This document shows positions 63,466 through 64,000 of a stretch of 64,000 bases of DNA, in pieces. The notes below the pieces were generated by a model. The model ran no database searches. It saw only the letters and a program-made list of their open reading frames with translations, and had not been told where the DNA came from. This stretch comes from Eutreptiella sp. 'Long Island Sound 2002' (Eukaryota; Euglenozoa; Euglenophyceae; Eutreptiales; Eutreptiaceae), in assembly GCA_964036045.1 (NCBI GenBank), contig OZ038393.1:48352429-48416428 (forward strand), in the 5' to 3' direction. Numbering within the stretch: the first letter of the stretch is position 1; each line of letters begins with the position of its first letter. Made by a program: the position numbers and the translations under genes.

Positions 63466-63470
63466 GTCTG
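63466..63470 (+). repeat. Target site duplication of element B, right copy
   Basis: GTCTG, identical to 52688-52692. Confidence 0.95.
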
Positions 63471-64000
63471 TCATGCCCTTGCTGGCGGGATAGGCCCACC
63501 TACTGAGACAGTCCGCCACGGTGTTGTCCTTACCAGGAACGTACGCAACTGTGAGGTCGAACTTGGCCAAGGTCTCATGCCATCTTGCCCGTTCGGAGGC
63601 GGGACCAGAGGGGGTGTCCACGTGCTCCTTGTGCCACGACTGCAGACTCTGATGGTCGGTGCAGACGGTGACGGGATGGAGGGCTATGTACCCAGCCCAT
63701 TTCCTGAGAGCCATGACGATGGCATACCCCTCCTTTTCTCGGGGCGTCCACGTCCGTCTCTGGCCTTCCGCCAGGACTCGGCTCCAGAAAGCCACTGGCA
63801 CGTGCCTCCCATCGTCAAGCACTTGTTCCAACAGAGCGCCAACGGCGTAGTCGGAAGCGTCGGTGCGCAGGACCAACCCTCGGTCAGGATCCGCGAGGTG
63901 CAGACCCACTGCGGATAGCAGCGCCTGCTTCATCCCGTCAAAGGCACGGTCGGACTCAGCATTCCAGACCAGAGCCTTCTTGGACCCCTTCTTGGTCTCC
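63466..64000 (-). CDS. Element A pol, RNase H part, continues off the right edge
   Basis: Typical Ty3 RNase H: GLVLRTDASDYAVGALLEQV (first Asp), TWTPREKEGYAIVMALRKWA (Glu), VTVCTDHQSLQSWHKEHVDT (second Asp) and VPGKDNTVADCLSRWAYPA (last Asp). It stops at element B after KGMTD and resumes at 52692. Reverse transcriptase and the rest of the element lie beyond the right edge. Confidence 0.93.

Larger units (their letters stand above)
40842..64000 (-). mobile_element. Element A: Ty3/Gypsy chromovirus, split by two nested elements, 5' part off the right edge
   Basis: Three collinear minus-strand pol segments (64000-63466 RNase H; 52692-52030 linker and integrase zinc domain; 41894-40842 integrase core and chromodomain) make one protein when the intervening elements B (52693-63465) and C (41895-52029) are removed. 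The frame bookkeeping supports this. Subtracting B plus one copy of its 5-bp duplication, and C plus one base, puts all three segments in the same frame. Element A was therefore probably intact when invaded. Its gag and LTRs are mostly outside the window. Confidence 0.93.

Overview
This is a window of a eukaryotic nuclear genome, very rich in transposable elements. The evidence is GT-AG introns, LTR retrotransposons with tRNA primer sites, a LINE remnant, DDE transposases, satellites, microsatellites and one mitochondrially targeted host protein. The only confident host gene is an intronless NDUFS2 (complex I 49 kDa subunit) at 20.6-22.0 kb on the minus strand. A nuclear, intron-free NDUFS2 in a repeat-dominated genome would fit a red alga or another intron-poor protist or alga. 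That is a weak inference; the sequence does not settle the organism.

Layout. 1-4 kb: a very long minus-strand Gag-like reading frame (more than 1,320 codons) that runs off the left edge. 4.4-6.5 kb: a 2-kb repeat found again at 36.4-38.4 kb. 7.4-9.7 kb: start of another LTR element (LTR, tRNA primer site, truncated gag). 9.7-11.8 kb: 3' part of a LINE with an RNase H domain. 12-20 kb: degenerate and unrecognised sequence with a 375-bp repeat and a second LTR/primer-site remnant. 20.6-22 kb: NDUFS2. 23-26 kb: (TA)n and a 21-bp minisatellite in two opposed arms inside a roughly 105-bp inverted repeat. 26.6-32 kb: pieces of DNA transposons, including a pogo/jerky-like DDE transposase. 34-36.4 kb: a plus-strand LTR-element gag remnant.

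39-64 kb is a three-layer nest that can be resolved to the base. The host is a minus-strand Ty3/Gypsy chromovirus (element A; RNase H, integrase and chromodomain visible, 5' part beyond the right edge). Element B, 10,773 bp, is a Ty3/Gypsy chromovirus with 533-bp LTRs (9 differences) and a perfect 5-bp target duplication; it sits at the RNase H/integrase junction of A. Element C, 10,135 bp, with perfect 41-bp terminal inverted repeats, sits inside A's integrase core. Removing B plus 5 bases, and C plus 1 base, restores A's reading frame.

Element C is the most interesting object. It is a large DNA transposon that I cannot place in a known superfamily. It carries a 190-bp satellite, a gene with a tandem array of phase-0 exon-intron units (196-bp period), a large transposase-like ORF, a second ORF with a Lys/Pro tail, a Gln/Met-rich ORF, and further subterminal repeats of about 190 bp. 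Element B is also unusual: gag and pol are in one frame separated by a single UAG, pol carries a DNA-adenine-methylase-like domain (NPPF motif) between protease and reverse transcriptase, and the gag frame opens inside the LTR and reads through the primer site.
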